Shown: positions 53,810 to 63,449 of the stretch, in pieces
Numbering within the stretch: the stretch's first letter is position 1
How the letters are laid out: each line of letters begins with the position of its first letter
Origin: CAVVIH01 sp963748295
GTDB taxonomy: Bacteria > Acidobacteriota > Vicinamibacteria > Vicinamibacterales > 2-12-FULL-66-21
Length of the DNA stretch: 64,000 bases
NCBI GenBank assembly: GCA_963748295.1
Contig: CAVVIH010000008.1
Span: 434,001 to 498,000 of the forward strand
Direction of reading: 5' to 3'
Notes under the pieces: generated by a model
Databases searched by the model: none
Told to the model about the DNA's origin: nothing
The model's input: only the letters and a program-made list of their open reading frames with translations
Position numbers and translations under genes: made by a program

Positions 53810-54845
53810 CTAGGCCAACTCCACCCTCACCCCGTCGAACGGCGTCACGCGTCCAACTCTCGCGACGGGCACGCCGAGACTCCGAAGCTTGGCCTCCGCG
53901 CGATCGGCATCCTCGGGCCGGATCGAGAGCAACAGGCCGCCGGACGTCTGCGGGTCGTGCATGAGCTGAACGACTCTCGGATCGAGATTGCCCGACACCC
54001 GTGTGCCGGACTCGAAATACGACTTGTTGGTCCTCCCGCCGCCGGGCACGTTCTGTTCGACCAGGTCCAGAGCGCCCGGGAGGAGCGGGATCGCCGCGAC
54101 GTCGATCCGGAGGGTGCACCCGCTTGCGGCGGCCATCTCCGACGCGTGGCCGGCCAGTCCGAAACCCGTGATGTCGGTGCAGCCGTGAACGAGATCGCTT
54201 CCGAGCGACCTGAGCGCCTCTGCCGCGGTCTTGTTCAACGTCAGCATCGATGCGATGGCCGCGTCGACGGCCTCGCCCGGCGCACGGCCGAACTTCAGCG
54301 CGGTGGCGATGGCCCCGGTGCCGATGGCTTTCGTGAGGAACAGCACGTCGCCAGGGCGGGCGCCGGCGTTCGACCAGACGCGCGCCGGATCGACTTCGCC
54401 GGTGACCGCGTAGCCGAACTTGATCTCGCTGTCCTGCACGGTGTGACCGCCAAGCAGCGCGACGCCAGCCTCGCGGAGCTTGGCGAGACCGCCGCCGAAG
54501 ATCCGTCTCAGAACCTCCCGATCGCCGTCCTTGGGAAAGCCTGCGATTGCCAGCGCGGTGAGCGGCCGTCCGCCCATCGCGTAGACGTCGCTGAGCGAGT
54601 TGGCGGCGGCGATCTGACCGTAAGCGAACGGGTCGTCGACGATCGGCGTGAAGAAATCGACCGTCTGCACGAGCGCGCGCGTCGCATCGAGCTTGTACAC
54701 ACCCGCATCGTCCGAGGTCCGATAGTCGATGAGGACCCGGTCGTCATGCTGCACGCCCAAATCGCCCAGCACCTGGGCGAGCTCACCGGCGGCGAGCTTG
54801 CTCGCTCAACCGGCGCAGGCGGAGTAATCAGTCGAGTTTCTTCAT
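53810..54845 (-). CDS. selD: Selenide, water dikinase with in-frame TGA (selenocysteine)
   Basis: About 344 residues if the start is ATG 54845 (overlapping the parB stop as ATGA), one extra base near 54833 is removed, and TGA 54806-54808 is read as Sec. The N-terminus then reads MKKLTDYSACAGUASKL, matching the E. coli SelD RLTQYSHGAGCGCK segment with U at its catalytic Cys17. The rest has TTDFFxPIVD-like QTVDFFTPIVDDPF, ANSLSDVYAMGG, GGHT and DPQTSGGLLL. It makes selenophosphate. Without these corrections the frame starts at GTG 54772 and lacks the catalytic loop. Confidence 0.9.
54772..54808 (-). other. Putative bacterial SECIS hairpin in selD
   Basis: Right after the TGA, the mRNA has a 7-base spacer then AGCTCGCC-GCC-GGTGAGCT: an 8-bp stem (one G-U) with a 3-base loop at +16 to +18. 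This is near the position of the SelB-binding loop in E. coli fdhF. Confidence 0.5.
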
Positions 54846-55712
54846 CGTCCCTCCGTGAGCTGCACGTAGATTCGCTGCAGCTCGTCTTCCGATCCGAAGT
54901 CGATCTCGAGACGCCCGCGCTTGCCCTTCCGAATGATGCGCACCCTGCGTACCGAGGACGAAGCGGAGACGGTCCTCTGCGGCACGCGTGTGCACGTCCT
55001 TCTGCGGTTCTTCCTGCTTGCGTTCGGGCTCGACGGCTTTCTTGACGAGCGCTTCTGTTTCGCGCACCGACAACTGTTTCGCCACGACGTCACGTCCGAC
55101 GCGCAGCTGCGCGGCGGCGTCGGGAAGCGACAGCAGGGCGCGTGCGTGTCCCATGGACAGCGAGCCGGCGGCGATGTTGTCGCGCAGCTCGTGAGGCAGA
55201 CGCAGGAGCCTCACGTAGTTGGCGACCGACGATCGATCCTTGCCGACCGCGTCGGCTATTTGATCCTGTGTGAGATGGAACTCGTCGGCGAGACGGCGGT
55301 AGGCCTGCGCTTCCTCGAGGGGGTTCAGATCCTCGCGCTGAATGTTCTCGATCAGCGCGGCCGCGAGCAGGCGATCCTCGGGAATGTCGCGAACGGCGAC
55401 CGGCACTTTGAGAAGCCCCGCGCGCTGCGCCGCGCGCCATCGGCGTTCGCCGGCGATGATCTCGTAGCCGCTCTCCACACGCCGCACGACGATCGGCTGG
55501 ATGATCCCGTTGGCCATGATCGATCGCGCGAGATCTTCGATCTTCGCGTCGTCCATCCGTCCACGCGGCTGGAACTTGTTGGGGCGCAGCAGATCGGTGT
55601 CGACGTCGAACCCGCGTTCGGCGGCGGCAACGGACGGCGCTGGAGGCGCGGGCGGGGCATCCGGAATGAGCGCGCTGAGGCCGCGGCCGAGCGCTGGACG
55701 TTTTTCAGCCAT
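54842..55712 (-). CDS. parB: Chromosome partitioning protein ParB (apparent frameshift)
   Basis: About 289 residues. RRPNKFQPRGRMDDAKIEDLARSI (approximately, as RPNKFQPR) and AGERRWRAAQRAGL are ParB/Spo0J N-terminal boxes; the HTH is QDQIADAVGKDRSSVANYVRLLRL. Near 54946 the frame changes: RLRFVLGT continues as RVRIIRKGKRGRLEIDFGSEDE, the usual dimerisation end. One extra base (an A in the gene sense) explains it. It binds parS and loads SMC. Confidence 0.93.
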
Positions 55713-56508
55713 GGTGCTGCTCCGTGCCTGATTGAGCGGAAGCGCGCGCGAGGAATTCGCGTGCGAGAGCGACGTACGCTTCGGCGCCGCGCGACCGCGC
55801 GTCGTAGACGAGCGCCGGCATGCCGTGGCTTGGCGCTTCGCCGAGCCGGATGTTTCGCGGAATCACCGTGGAGTAGACGCGGTCCTGGAAGAACGACCGG
55901 ATGTCGCGCGCGACCTGCTGCCCGAGGTTCGTGCGCTCGTCGTACATCGTCATCAGCACGCCGGCGATGTCGAGCGCGGGATTGAGCGTCGCGCGCACGC
56001 GGCGCAGCGTGGCGACGAGATCGGCGAGGCCTTCGAGCGCGAAATATTCGCAGTTGAGCGGAATCAACACGGCATCGGCGGCGACCAGCGCGTTGAGCGT
56101 CAGCAGGCCGAGCGACGGCGGCGTGTCGATCATGATGACGTCGTAGCGATCGCGAAGCGGCGTCAGGAGCGCGCGCAGGCGCTGCTCGCGGTTCGGAAGC
56201 ATCACGAGTTCGACTTCGGCCCCGGTGAGGTTCCGGTCGGACGGCACCAGTGTCATGTTTTTGACATCTGTTTTCAGGATGAAGCTCGACGGGTCGGACG
56301 TGTCCGTCGTAAGCGCGTCGTAGACGGTGCCGCCAGGCGCCGTCTGGCCTTTCAGGCCCACGCCGCTGGTGAGGTTGGCCTGCGGATCCATATCAACTAA
56401 AAGGACTTGCTGGCCAGCCATGGCCAGGCCGGCGGCGAGGTTGATGGCTGTGGTGGTCTTACCGACGCCGCCTTTCTGATTGGCGACGGCGAAAATACGG
56501 GCAGGCAT
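55705..56508 (-). CDS. parA: Chromosome partitioning ATPase ParA/Soj
   Basis: 267 residues from ATG 56508 (MPARIFAVANQKGGVGKTTT), the deviant Walker A start. DMDPQANLTSGVG and VIMIDTPPSLGLLTLNAL follow. It overlaps parB by 8 bases. Confidence 0.96.
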   Translation of the reverse strand: MPARIFAVANQKGGVGKTTTAINLAAGLAMAGQQVLLVDMDPQANLTSGVGLKGQTAPGGTVYDALTTDTSDPSSFILKTDVKNMTLVPSDRNLTGAEVELVMLPNREQRLRALLTPLRDRYDVIMIDTPPSLGLLTLNALVAADAVLIPLNCEYFALEGLADLVATLRRVRATLNPALDIAGVLMTMYDERTNLGQQVARDIRSFFQDRVYSTVIPRNIRLGEAPSHGMPALVYDARSRGAEAYVALAREFLARASAQSGTEQHHG

Positions 56509-56600
56509 TATGGGCGTTCGACCAACTGCGGCCGCGCGATCGGCGCGAGCCTGAGAATGATACCGGCCGGTCGCCCCCGGGTCAATCTTGGACGGGCTTC

Positions 56601-57272
56601 CTATGTTCCACGTGGAACACTCTGCTTGGTCAGCAGCGTCAACCGGCTCTGGAGAGACTCGAGGAGCGGAACGGTGCGGGTCCATCGCAACGGTGGAACG
56701 ACCAAGGCGGGTTCGGCCGGACCACTGGGGCCTCGGAAAAGCATCAGCCCGCCGCCGGCGACGAGAAATGCCTGGAGCGTCGTCAGCACGCGCGCTTCGA
56801 TGCGGACAGCTCGCACCGCCACGGCATCAAATGCTTCGTGCAGTTCGGGACGCGAGAGGAGCTCTTCGTACCGCGATGTCTCAACCCTGGCTTCAATCAA
56901 CTCGAGGTGTCTCACTGCCTCGTGAAGAAACGCGGACTTCCGCGCTTTCACCTCCACCATCGTCAGGCCCATGCCTGGCGTCGCAAGCATCATCGGAATC
57001 GCCGGCGAGCCGCCGCCGGAACCGATGTCCATCAGTCTCACTGGACGACCGGGACTGGGATCGGGGAGATGACGCGCGGCGATGACGGGCTCGAGCAGCA
57101 GACGATCGATGGCTGCATCCGGATCATCGAGCGCGGTGAGATTGATCTTCTGATTCCACCGGGAGAGCAATTCGAAATAGGCGATCAGCCGGTCGGACAG
57201 TTCCTGAGACAGGAAGAGGTTCGCCTTCGCGGCCCTTCGCGAGAGACGGGTGCGGAGATCGCGGGGCGCCAC
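56601..57272 (-). CDS. rsmG: 16S rRNA G527 methyltransferase
   Basis: 223 residues, GTG start. INLTALDDP, VRLMDIGSGGGSPAIPMML (SAM site) and VEVKARKSAFLHEAVR are RsmG signatures. It overlaps parS at the 3' end. Confidence 0.94.
   Translation of the reverse strand: MAPRDLRTRLSRRAAKANLFLSQELSDRLIAYFELLSRWNQKINLTALDDPDAAIDRLLLEPVIAARHLPDPSPGRPVRLMDIGSGGGSPAIPMMLATPGMGLTMVEVKARKSAFLHEAVRHLELIEARVETSRYEELLSRPELHEAFDAVAVRAVRIEARVLTTLQAFLVAGGGLMLFRGPSGPAEPALVVPPLRWTRTVPLLESLQSRLTLLTKQSVPRGT
56604..56619. promoter_or_regulatory. parS centromere site
   Basis: TGTTCCACGTGGAACA, a perfect 16-bp palindrome matching parS, inside the last codons of rsmG and about 0.9 kb from parB. Confidence 0.93.
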
Positions 57273-57284
57273 CCGTGAAGACTA

Positions 57285-59129
57285 TCAGACTGCGGCGTGC
57301 CCGCGGCCGCGGTCGAGGTAGGCGCCAATCACGGCGACTGCCGCAGGCGTCACGCCCGGAATGCGCGAGGCCTGGCCGAGCGTCGCCGGTCGCACAGTCG
57401 AGAGGCGCTCCACCATCTCCCGGGACAGTCCCGGAATCCCGGCAAACGAGAACTCCGGTGGAATGCCCCGTGACTCCTGACGACGTTGACGCTCGACCGA
57501 GATCAGCTGCCGTTTGAGATAGCCCTCGTACTTGAACTCGGTCTCGACGCTGGCGATATCGATCGACGGCGTTGAACGATCGACATCGAGAGAAATCTGA
57601 TCGGTGTCCACCAGCGCCTGGAGCCTGACGTCGGGCTGCTTGAGAGCGCGCGGTAGTGGAATTCGCGGGCCCGCGGCGGTCGACACCGACGCCTTCCGGA
57701 TCGTCACGCAATTCTTCTCGAAGCGGGCACGCCGCTGCTCGAAGCGCTCCCAACGCTCGTCGTCTACCAGGCCGGCAGTGCGGCCGATTGACGTCAACCG
57801 GAGATCCGCGTTGTCGATCCGCAGCAGAAGCCGGTGCTCCGCGCGCGAGGTGAACATCCGGTACGGCTCGAGGCATCCGCGCGTCGTCAGATCGTCGACG
57901 AGGATGCCGATGTAGCTCGAGTCGCGGGTGAAAACGATCGGCGATCCACCGGCGATCCGCTGCGATGCGTTCAGCCCGGCGACGATCCCCTGAGCAGCCG
58001 CCTCTTCGTAGCCCGAGGTTCCATTGATCTGGCCGGCGAGGAAAAGTCCGGGAACTCGGCGCGTCTGGAGCGTCAGATCGAGTTCGGTAGGCTGAATGAA
58101 GTCGTACTCGACCGCATAGCCGGGACGCAGCATCGCCGCCGACTCGAGGCCTGGCAGCGCATGGATCAGCCTCTCCTGAGTCGCCGCCGGGAGACTCATC
58201 GAAAACCCGTTGACGTAAATCTCGTCGACGTCCAGTCCTTCGGGTTCGAGAAACAGCTGGTGGCGATCACGATGCGGGAACCGCATCACCTTGTCCTCGA
58301 GGGACGGACAGTAGCGCGGACCGATTCCAGAGATCTGACCGTTGTACAGCGGCGACTCGTCGATGTGCTCCCGAACGAGATCGTGAACCGCGTCGTTCGT
58401 GTAGAGGACGTGGCAGGAAACCTGGGGCTGGGTGATACGCGCCGTCACGAACGAGAACGGCACCGGATCCGCGTCACCAGGTTCTTCCACGAAGCGCGAG
58501 AAATCGATGCTGTTCCGATGCAGCCGTGGGGGAGTCCCCGTCTTGAGCCTGCCCCAGGTGAAACCAAATGACTTGATGGATTCGGCGAGCTCGCAGGAGG
58601 GCGGTTCGCCAGCCCGCCCGGCCGGCCGCTTCTCCGGTCCGACGTGTATCAACCCGTTGAGGAACGTTCCCGTCGTGACCACGATCGACCGGGAGCGAAA
58701 AGTGTCGCCTGTTTCGAGCGCCAGGCCGCAAACGCCATCGGCATCCGTGAGGATCCGGCCTGCCTTTCCGATGATCCATCCGATGTTCGGGTGACGTTGA
58801 AGCGCCGCACGCACCCAGTCGCCATAGCGATGCTTATCCGCCTGTGCGCGCGGCGACCACACCGCCGGACCGCGGCTTCGATTGAGCAGCTTGAATTGAA
58901 TCCCTGTGGAATCGATCGCGATCCCCATCAAGCCGCCGAGCGCGTCGATTTCCCGAACGAGGTGACCCTTTGCCGTCCCGCCGATCGCCGGGTTGCACGG
59001 CATGTGCGCCACGGTACCTTCGGCGAGCGTGCAGATCCCGACGGTACGGCCGCACTGAGCGGCGGCCCACGCGGCTTCGACACCGGCATGTCCGGCGCCA
59101 ATCACGATCACATCGAACTCGGCACTCAT
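57285..59129 (-). CDS. mnmG: tRNA uridine 5-carboxymethylaminomethyl modification enzyme MnmG
   Basis: 614 residues. DVIVIGAGHAGVEAAWAAA (FAD), CNPAIGGTAKGHLVREIDALGG and the later C-terminal helical domain are typical. With MnmE it modifies U34 of tRNA. Confidence 0.97.
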   Translation of the reverse strand: MSAEFDVIVIGAGHAGVEAAWAAAQCGRTVGICTLAEGTVAHMPCNPAIGGTAKGHLVREIDALGGLMGIAIDSTGIQFKLLNRSRGPAVWSPRAQADKHRYGDWVRAALQRHPNIGWIIGKAGRILTDADGVCGLALETGDTFRSRSIVVTTGTFLNGLIHVGPEKRPAGRAGEPPSCELAESIKSFGFTWGRLKTGTPPRLHRNSIDFSRFVEEPGDADPVPFSFVTARITQPQVSCHVLYTNDAVHDLVREHIDESPLYNGQISGIGPRYCPSLEDKVMRFPHRDRHQLFLEPEGLDVDEIYVNGFSMSLPAATQERLIHALPGLESAAMLRPGYAVEYDFIQPTELDLTLQTRRVPGLFLAGQINGTSGYEEAAAQGIVAGLNASQRIAGGSPIVFTRDSSYIGILVDDLTTRGCLEPYRMFTSRAEHRLLLRIDNADLRLTSIGRTAGLVDDERWERFEQRRARFEKNCVTIRKASVSTAAGPRIPLPRALKQPDVRLQALVDTDQISLDVDRSTPSIDIASVETEFKYEGYLKRQLISVERQRRQESRGIPPEFSFAGIPGLSREMVERLSTVRPATLGQASRIPGVTPAAVAVIGAYLDRGRGHAAV

Positions 59130-59149
59130 TGGTAACTTTGTTGCGCCAA

Positions 59150-60502
59150 TTACTTTCCTATGCAGAATCTGGTGAAGATCGCGACGAGCACGTCGTCGGC
59201 CGTGCGAACGCCGGTGACCTCCTCGAGCCGTGCGCGAGCCTCGTTGACGTCGAGCAGCACGAATTCCTCCGGCGTTCCGTCCGCTGCCGCTGCTTCGGCG
59301 CGCGCCAACGCTTCCCGCGCCGCGCGTACGAGCCGCACGTGGCGGATGTTCGTCATTGCCGGAACATCACGGCGCGCGTCGCGGCTGCTCAACACACCGG
59401 TGATCGCCGCGCGCAGTTCATCGAGTCCCGCTTCCGTTCGTGCGGAGACCAGCACAGCGTCGACCGTGCCGAGCTCCGCCTCGCTCCAGGCCGGGGGCTG
59501 ATCGATCTTGTTCACCGCAATGACGCGCGGCGTGCTCGCGGTTTCCGCGAGCAGACGCCGGTCGTCGGCGCCGAGCGGGAGCGATCGATCGAGCACGAGC
59601 ATGACGACGGCGGCGACGTCACGCGCCGCGGCGGCACGCGCCATGCCTTCGAGCTCGATCGGATCGATCGCCGCGGCGTTCTCGCCTGCCGTGTCGACGA
59701 GCGTGATTGGAATGCCGTCGATCTCCACGGTTTCGGTCAGGAGATCTCGCGTCGTCCCCGGTCGATCAGCGACGATCGCGCGCCGTGCGCCGGCGAGGGC
59801 ATTGAACAGGCTCGACTTGCCGGCATTCGGCCTGCCGGCGATCACGAGTTGCATGCCCTCGCGAATCATCCGGCCTCGCCCCGCGGCGTCAAGCAGCGTG
59901 TCGAGCTGAGCGATCACGCCGCGAATCTGGCCGGCTGCCGCCTCCGGGTCGATGAAGTGGTAGCCCTCTTCAGGGAAGTCGAGCGACGCTTCGAGCCTCG
60001 CGCAGAGATCGAACAAGGCGCCGTCCGCTTCGCGAATCTGCGTCGTGAGCGTTCCCTCGAGTTGATCGAACGCCGCGCGCGCCTGAAGCGGCGTCACCGC
60101 GTCTACGAGATCGCCGATCGCTTCCGCTTGTACCAGATCGAGCCGTCCCCGCAGGAATGCGCGAAACGTGAACTCGCCAGGCTCGGCAAGCCGGGCGCCC
60201 GTGTCGATTGCGGCTTCGACGATCGCCTTCAACAGCACCGGGCTGCCATGGGCGCTGATCTCGACGACGTCCTCGCCTGTGAAGGAATGCGGTGCGGGAA
60301 AGAACGTGAGAATGACCTGGTCGGCGGTTCCGTTCATCCGGATGCGGGCGAGCGTCGCATGCCGAGGCGTCAGTGGCCGCACACACCTGGCGAGCGTCGA
60401 CGCGATCTCTTGCGATCGCGATCCGCTGATCCGGACGATGCCTATCCCGCCTCGTCCGGCCGGTGTGGCAATGGCGACGATGGTGTCGTCGGGGGAAAAC
60501 AT
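59150..60502 (-). CDS. mnmE: tRNA modification GTPase MnmE
   Basis: 450 residues from ATG 60502 (MFSPDDTIVAIATPAGRGGIGI). GRPNAGKSSLFN (G1), DTAGE (G3), NKID (G4) and the C-terminal FCIGK. It is partnered with MnmG downstream. Confidence 0.97.
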   Translation of the reverse strand: MFSPDDTIVAIATPAGRGGIGIVRISGSRSQEIASTLARCVRPLTPRHATLARIRMNGTADQVILTFFPAPHSFTGEDVVEISAHGSPVLLKAIVEAAIDTGARLAEPGEFTFRAFLRGRLDLVQAEAIGDLVDAVTPLQARAAFDQLEGTLTTQIREADGALFDLCARLEASLDFPEEGYHFIDPEAAAGQIRGVIAQLDTLLDAAGRGRMIREGMQLVIAGRPNAGKSSLFNALAGARRAIVADRPGTTRDLLTETVEIDGIPITLVDTAGENAAAIDPIELEGMARAAAARDVAAVVMLVLDRSLPLGADDRRLLAETASTPRVIAVNKIDQPPAWSEAELGTVDAVLVSARTEAGLDELRAAITGVLSSRDARRDVPAMTNIRHVRLVRAAREALARAEAAAADGTPEEFVLLDVNEARARLEEVTGVRTADDVLVAIFTRFCIGK

Positions 60503-60573
60503 GGATCGTCGATGACGGCGTTCGGCGCTGGGTGCTCGGCGTTTGGGCCTTCGGCGCCGGGCCCGGGGAAGAA

Positions 60574-61023
60574 CTACTTCCGTAGAGAAATAATCACGGT
60601 CTTCAGAAACGCGTCGCCGATGCTCTCGGACGAGAGCTGCGGATCCTCGGCCACCGCAATATGAACCAGCCGGCGCGCGTATGGGTTCAACGGCCCCATC
60701 TCCTGCGCAACGCCGGTGCTCTTGGCCTTCTCCATCATGTACTTCGCCATCTGGCGCAGCTCGGCATCCTTCGCCTTGCGGTATTCGAGACAATCGACGA
60801 CGAACGTGCGGTCGTCCTTCAGCTGTCGGCGGAACGCGGTGTTGACGATGTGCTGCAGGGCGTCGAGCGCTTCCGCGCGGCGCCGGAGCAGCACCTCGCC
60901 GCCGTCGCCGGCGAGATCGACGCGCACGCTGTCGGGAAGGTCCTGGATGCTGATGTCGAGCGGCAGGCCCATGGCCCCGAGCGTCTTCTGAACGAAGTCA
61001 CGAACCTGACCGTGAAGATCCAT
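60574..61023 (-). CDS. khpB: RNA-binding protein KhpB/Jag
   Basis: 149 residues from ATG 61023, overlapping the yidC stop by one base. KH-like (about 8-85, with LQHIVNTAF) and R3H (about 88-149, with NPYARRLVHIAV) domains. The N-terminal Jag-N domain is absent. It shapes RNA and cell division in other bacteria. Confidence 0.9.
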   Translation of the reverse strand: MDLHGQVRDFVQKTLGAMGLPLDISIQDLPDSVRVDLAGDGGEVLLRRRAEALDALQHIVNTAFRRQLKDDRTFVVDCLEYRKAKDAELRQMAKYMMEKAKSTGVAQEMGPLNPYARRLVHIAVAEDPQLSSESIGDAFLKTVIISLRK

Positions 61024-62756
61024 CACTTGCGCTCCTTGGCCTGCGACGATTTTCCCGAGCCCGCATTCTTCAACTGCCGTTCCGCGGGCGGCCGCACGTT
61101 GTGCTGCGGCGGCGGTCCGATCAGCTTGTTGGTCAGCGTCTGCTGACCGATCGTCCAGAGATTGCTCGCGGTCCAGTACAGAACGAGACCGCTCGGCGCC
61201 CACGCCAGCATGACGCTGAACACCACCGGCATCAGCATCATCATCCTCGCCTGCACCGGATCGGTCATCGCCGTCGGCGTCATCTTCTGCTGGATGAGCA
61301 TCGTGATGCCCATCACCACCGGCCAGATGAACAGCGGATCGTTCGACGCCAGATCGTGAATCCATCCGACGAACGGCGCGCCCCTGATTTCGATGGCCAC
61401 CGACAGCATCGCGTAGAACGCGAAGAGCACGGGGAACGTCAGCAGCATCGGCACGCAGCCGCTCGCCGGATTGACGCCGCGCTCGCGATAGAGATTCATC
61501 AGCTCGACGTTCATTTTCTGTCGAGCGGGATCCGCCATCTTGAGCTTTGCGTAGCGATCCTGGATCGCCTTCACTTCCGGCTGTATCTCCTGCATCCGCC
61601 GCATCGAGACAACGCTCTTGTGCCGCAGCGGGAACATCGCGACGTTGATGAGTATCGTCAGCGCGATGATCGACCAGCCGTAGTTCCCGAGATAGCCGTG
61701 CACCCACTTCAGCGCGTTCCGCAGCGGAACCACCAGCCAGCGGAACATGCCGAAGTCGATCGCGTAGGTCAGCTCCGGGCTGATGGCCCGCAGCTGGTCG
61801 AAATCCTTCGGACCGAAAAAGAACCGGCTGTCCTTCGCGGTGTCGGGAAGCTGAATGCTCCAGTCGATGAACTGAAGGCCCTTGGACGAGCCCTCGACAG
61901 CGACGTGGATCGGCCGATATTCGACGCGCGCGGACGCCGCATCGACAGCCGCCGCGAGGAAGTAGTGGTCGTCGACGCCGGCAAACTTGAACGTGCCTTG
62001 CTCCACGCGCCGATCGGTGAGATCGCCGATGCTGATGCGCGTCGCCGAGCCGTCGCGGTAGAAGACCGGCTGCGGCGCGGGGTTGTACGTCATGCCGCCG
62101 CCGATCACCCCGCTCCCGAGCCCGGGCCCATGGTCGATCGTGACCCTGACCGGCGCGCCGGCGCGCGTCACCGTCGCGGTAAACGCAACTTCGTACGGCC
62201 GGTCCGGCGCGAAGGAAAACTGCTTCGTCGCCACCAGTCCCGAGTCGTCGCGATATTCGAACGTCAGCGTGCTCGGCCCGGCGCCGACGTCGAGCGATGT
62301 CGCGCTCGACTTGAACAATGCGTCCCGAAGCACGGCGCTGACGGCAGGATCGTCAGTGCTGAGCGAGAACGGCCGGACCGCGTTCGCCACCGCGGTGGGA
62401 ACGAGCTCCAGCGGCTGTCCCGCGCTGTCCCGGTAATTTTTGAGGCGCCAGCTCTTGAGCGTGCCGCCGCGCGTGCTGAAGAGTGCCGTGACCGTCGGCG
62501 TTTCGACAGCGACGTCCTGTTCGTTTTCGGCTGCGACGGTCGCCCGAGGACGTTCCACCGGCGTCGCGACGCTCGCCTGCCGATCGGACCCGGCCGGCGT
62601 CGCAGTTGGGGAGGCCGCAGGGGCGGCCTGACCCGCGGCAGCTGCGGGCTTCGAAGGATTCTGGAAGGCCGGCGGCTTCGTCGGCGGAAAGACGATCTGA
62701 TACACCGCGAGAACGGTGAACGACAAGACGACGGCAAGCAGGACGCGCTTTTCCAT
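61023..62756 (-). CDS. yidC: Membrane protein insertase YidC
   Basis: 577 residues. An N-terminal signal-anchor, a large periplasmic domain (about 60-350), and the conserved 60KD insertase core with a polar helix region in the C-terminus (MNVELMNLYRERGVNPASGCVPMLLTF). It inserts membrane proteins, including atp subunits. Confidence 0.96.
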   Translation of the reverse strand: MEKRVLLAVVLSFTVLAVYQIVFPPTKPPAFQNPSKPAAAAGQAAPAASPTATPAGSDRQASVATPVERPRATVAAENEQDVAVETPTVTALFSTRGGTLKSWRLKNYRDSAGQPLELVPTAVANAVRPFSLSTDDPAVSAVLRDALFKSSATSLDVGAGPSTLTFEYRDDSGLVATKQFSFAPDRPYEVAFTATVTRAGAPVRVTIDHGPGLGSGVIGGGMTYNPAPQPVFYRDGSATRISIGDLTDRRVEQGTFKFAGVDDHYFLAAAVDAASARVEYRPIHVAVEGSSKGLQFIDWSIQLPDTAKDSRFFFGPKDFDQLRAISPELTYAIDFGMFRWLVVPLRNALKWVHGYLGNYGWSIIALTILINVAMFPLRHKSVVSMRRMQEIQPEVKAIQDRYAKLKMADPARQKMNVELMNLYRERGVNPASGCVPMLLTFPVLFAFYAMLSVAIEIRGAPFVGWIHDLASNDPLFIWPVVMGITMLIQQKMTPTAMTDPVQARMMMLMPVVFSVMLAWAPSGLVLYWTASNLWTIGQQTLTNKLIGPPPQHNVRPPAERQLKNAGSGKSSQAKERK

Positions 62757-62759
62757 GCG

Positions 62760-63035
62760 CTAGCCCCGCCGCCCTGGTCCGGGCACGGGATCGTACCCGC
62801 TGTCGCCGAACGGATGGCAGCGGCCGAGCCGACGGGCGGCCAGCCAGGAGCCCTTCACGAGGCCGTGTTGAATGATGGCATCCCGCGCATAATCCGAGCA
62901 GGAGGGAAGAAACCGGCACGATCCGGCAAACAGCGGCGACAGCATCAGTTTGTATCCACGGAGCACGAAAAGGACTGCCCGCTGCCCCGCCGACAGGGCG
63001 GGAGCCGCCGACGAAAGCGTTTCAGGCGCGGGCAC
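62760..63035 (-). CDS. yidD: Membrane insertion factor YidD
   Basis: About 91 residues from GTG 63035; a longer frame to 63107 overlaps rnpA more. FVLRGYKLMLSPLFAGSCRFLPSCSDYA and HPFGDSGYDPVP are the YidD signature. Confidence 0.93.
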   Translation of the reverse strand: MPAPETLSSAAPALSAGQRAVLFVLRGYKLMLSPLFAGSCRFLPSCSDYARDAIIQHGLVKGSWLAARRLGRCHPFGDSGYDPVPGPGRRG

Positions 63036-63414
63036 TGCGCTGCAGCCGCGACGCGCATCGTGTGAAGGCGTTGCGAAAATCGGCTTCGAGAGTGGTGTAA
63101 GCGGCATCGAACAGTTCCCGGCGCGGGATGACGACGACGTCGAGCCCGGGCCGAGGGTCGTTATTCTGACGGAAAATCTCTCGAATCAGTCGTTTAGCGC
63201 GATTTCTCTGAACCGAATTCCCGAGCTTCCGCGATGCCACGATGCCGAGCCGCGCCGAACCGGCAGGGCGGGGCGCGACGACGAGCGTCAGAAAACGCCC
63301 GTGCACCCTGAATCCCGTGTCGAAAACCCGCTGAAACTCCACCCGGCGACGCAGCCGCCGGTCGGAGCCGAAGCGATGGGAGCCGGGCGGCGCTGGCTGT
63401 TCGTGTTCACGCAT
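63022..63414 (-). CDS. rnpA: Ribonuclease P protein component
   Basis: 130 residues. RRRVEFQRVFDTGFR and the RNR block in GNSVQRNRAKRLIREIFR are signature sequences. It helps RNase P mature tRNAs. Confidence 0.95.
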   Translation of the reverse strand: MREHEQPAPPGSHRFGSDRRLRRRVEFQRVFDTGFRVHGRFLTLVVAPRPAGSARLGIVASRKLGNSVQRNRAKRLIREIFRQNNDPRPGLDVVVIPRRELFDAAYTTLEADFRNAFTRCASRLQRSARA

Positions 63415-63449
63415 GGCTGTCTATGACAGCGCGGCCGCGGCGGACTTGT

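Noticed and set aside
54806..54808. TGA as a true stop of a truncated selD
   Set aside because: It falls exactly at the conserved catalytic Cys position and homology continues on both sides.
61101..63065. Open frame of about 650 codons opposite yidC
   Set aside because: Arg/His/Asp-rich composition typical of the antisense frame of a GC-rich gene; yidC is unambiguous.
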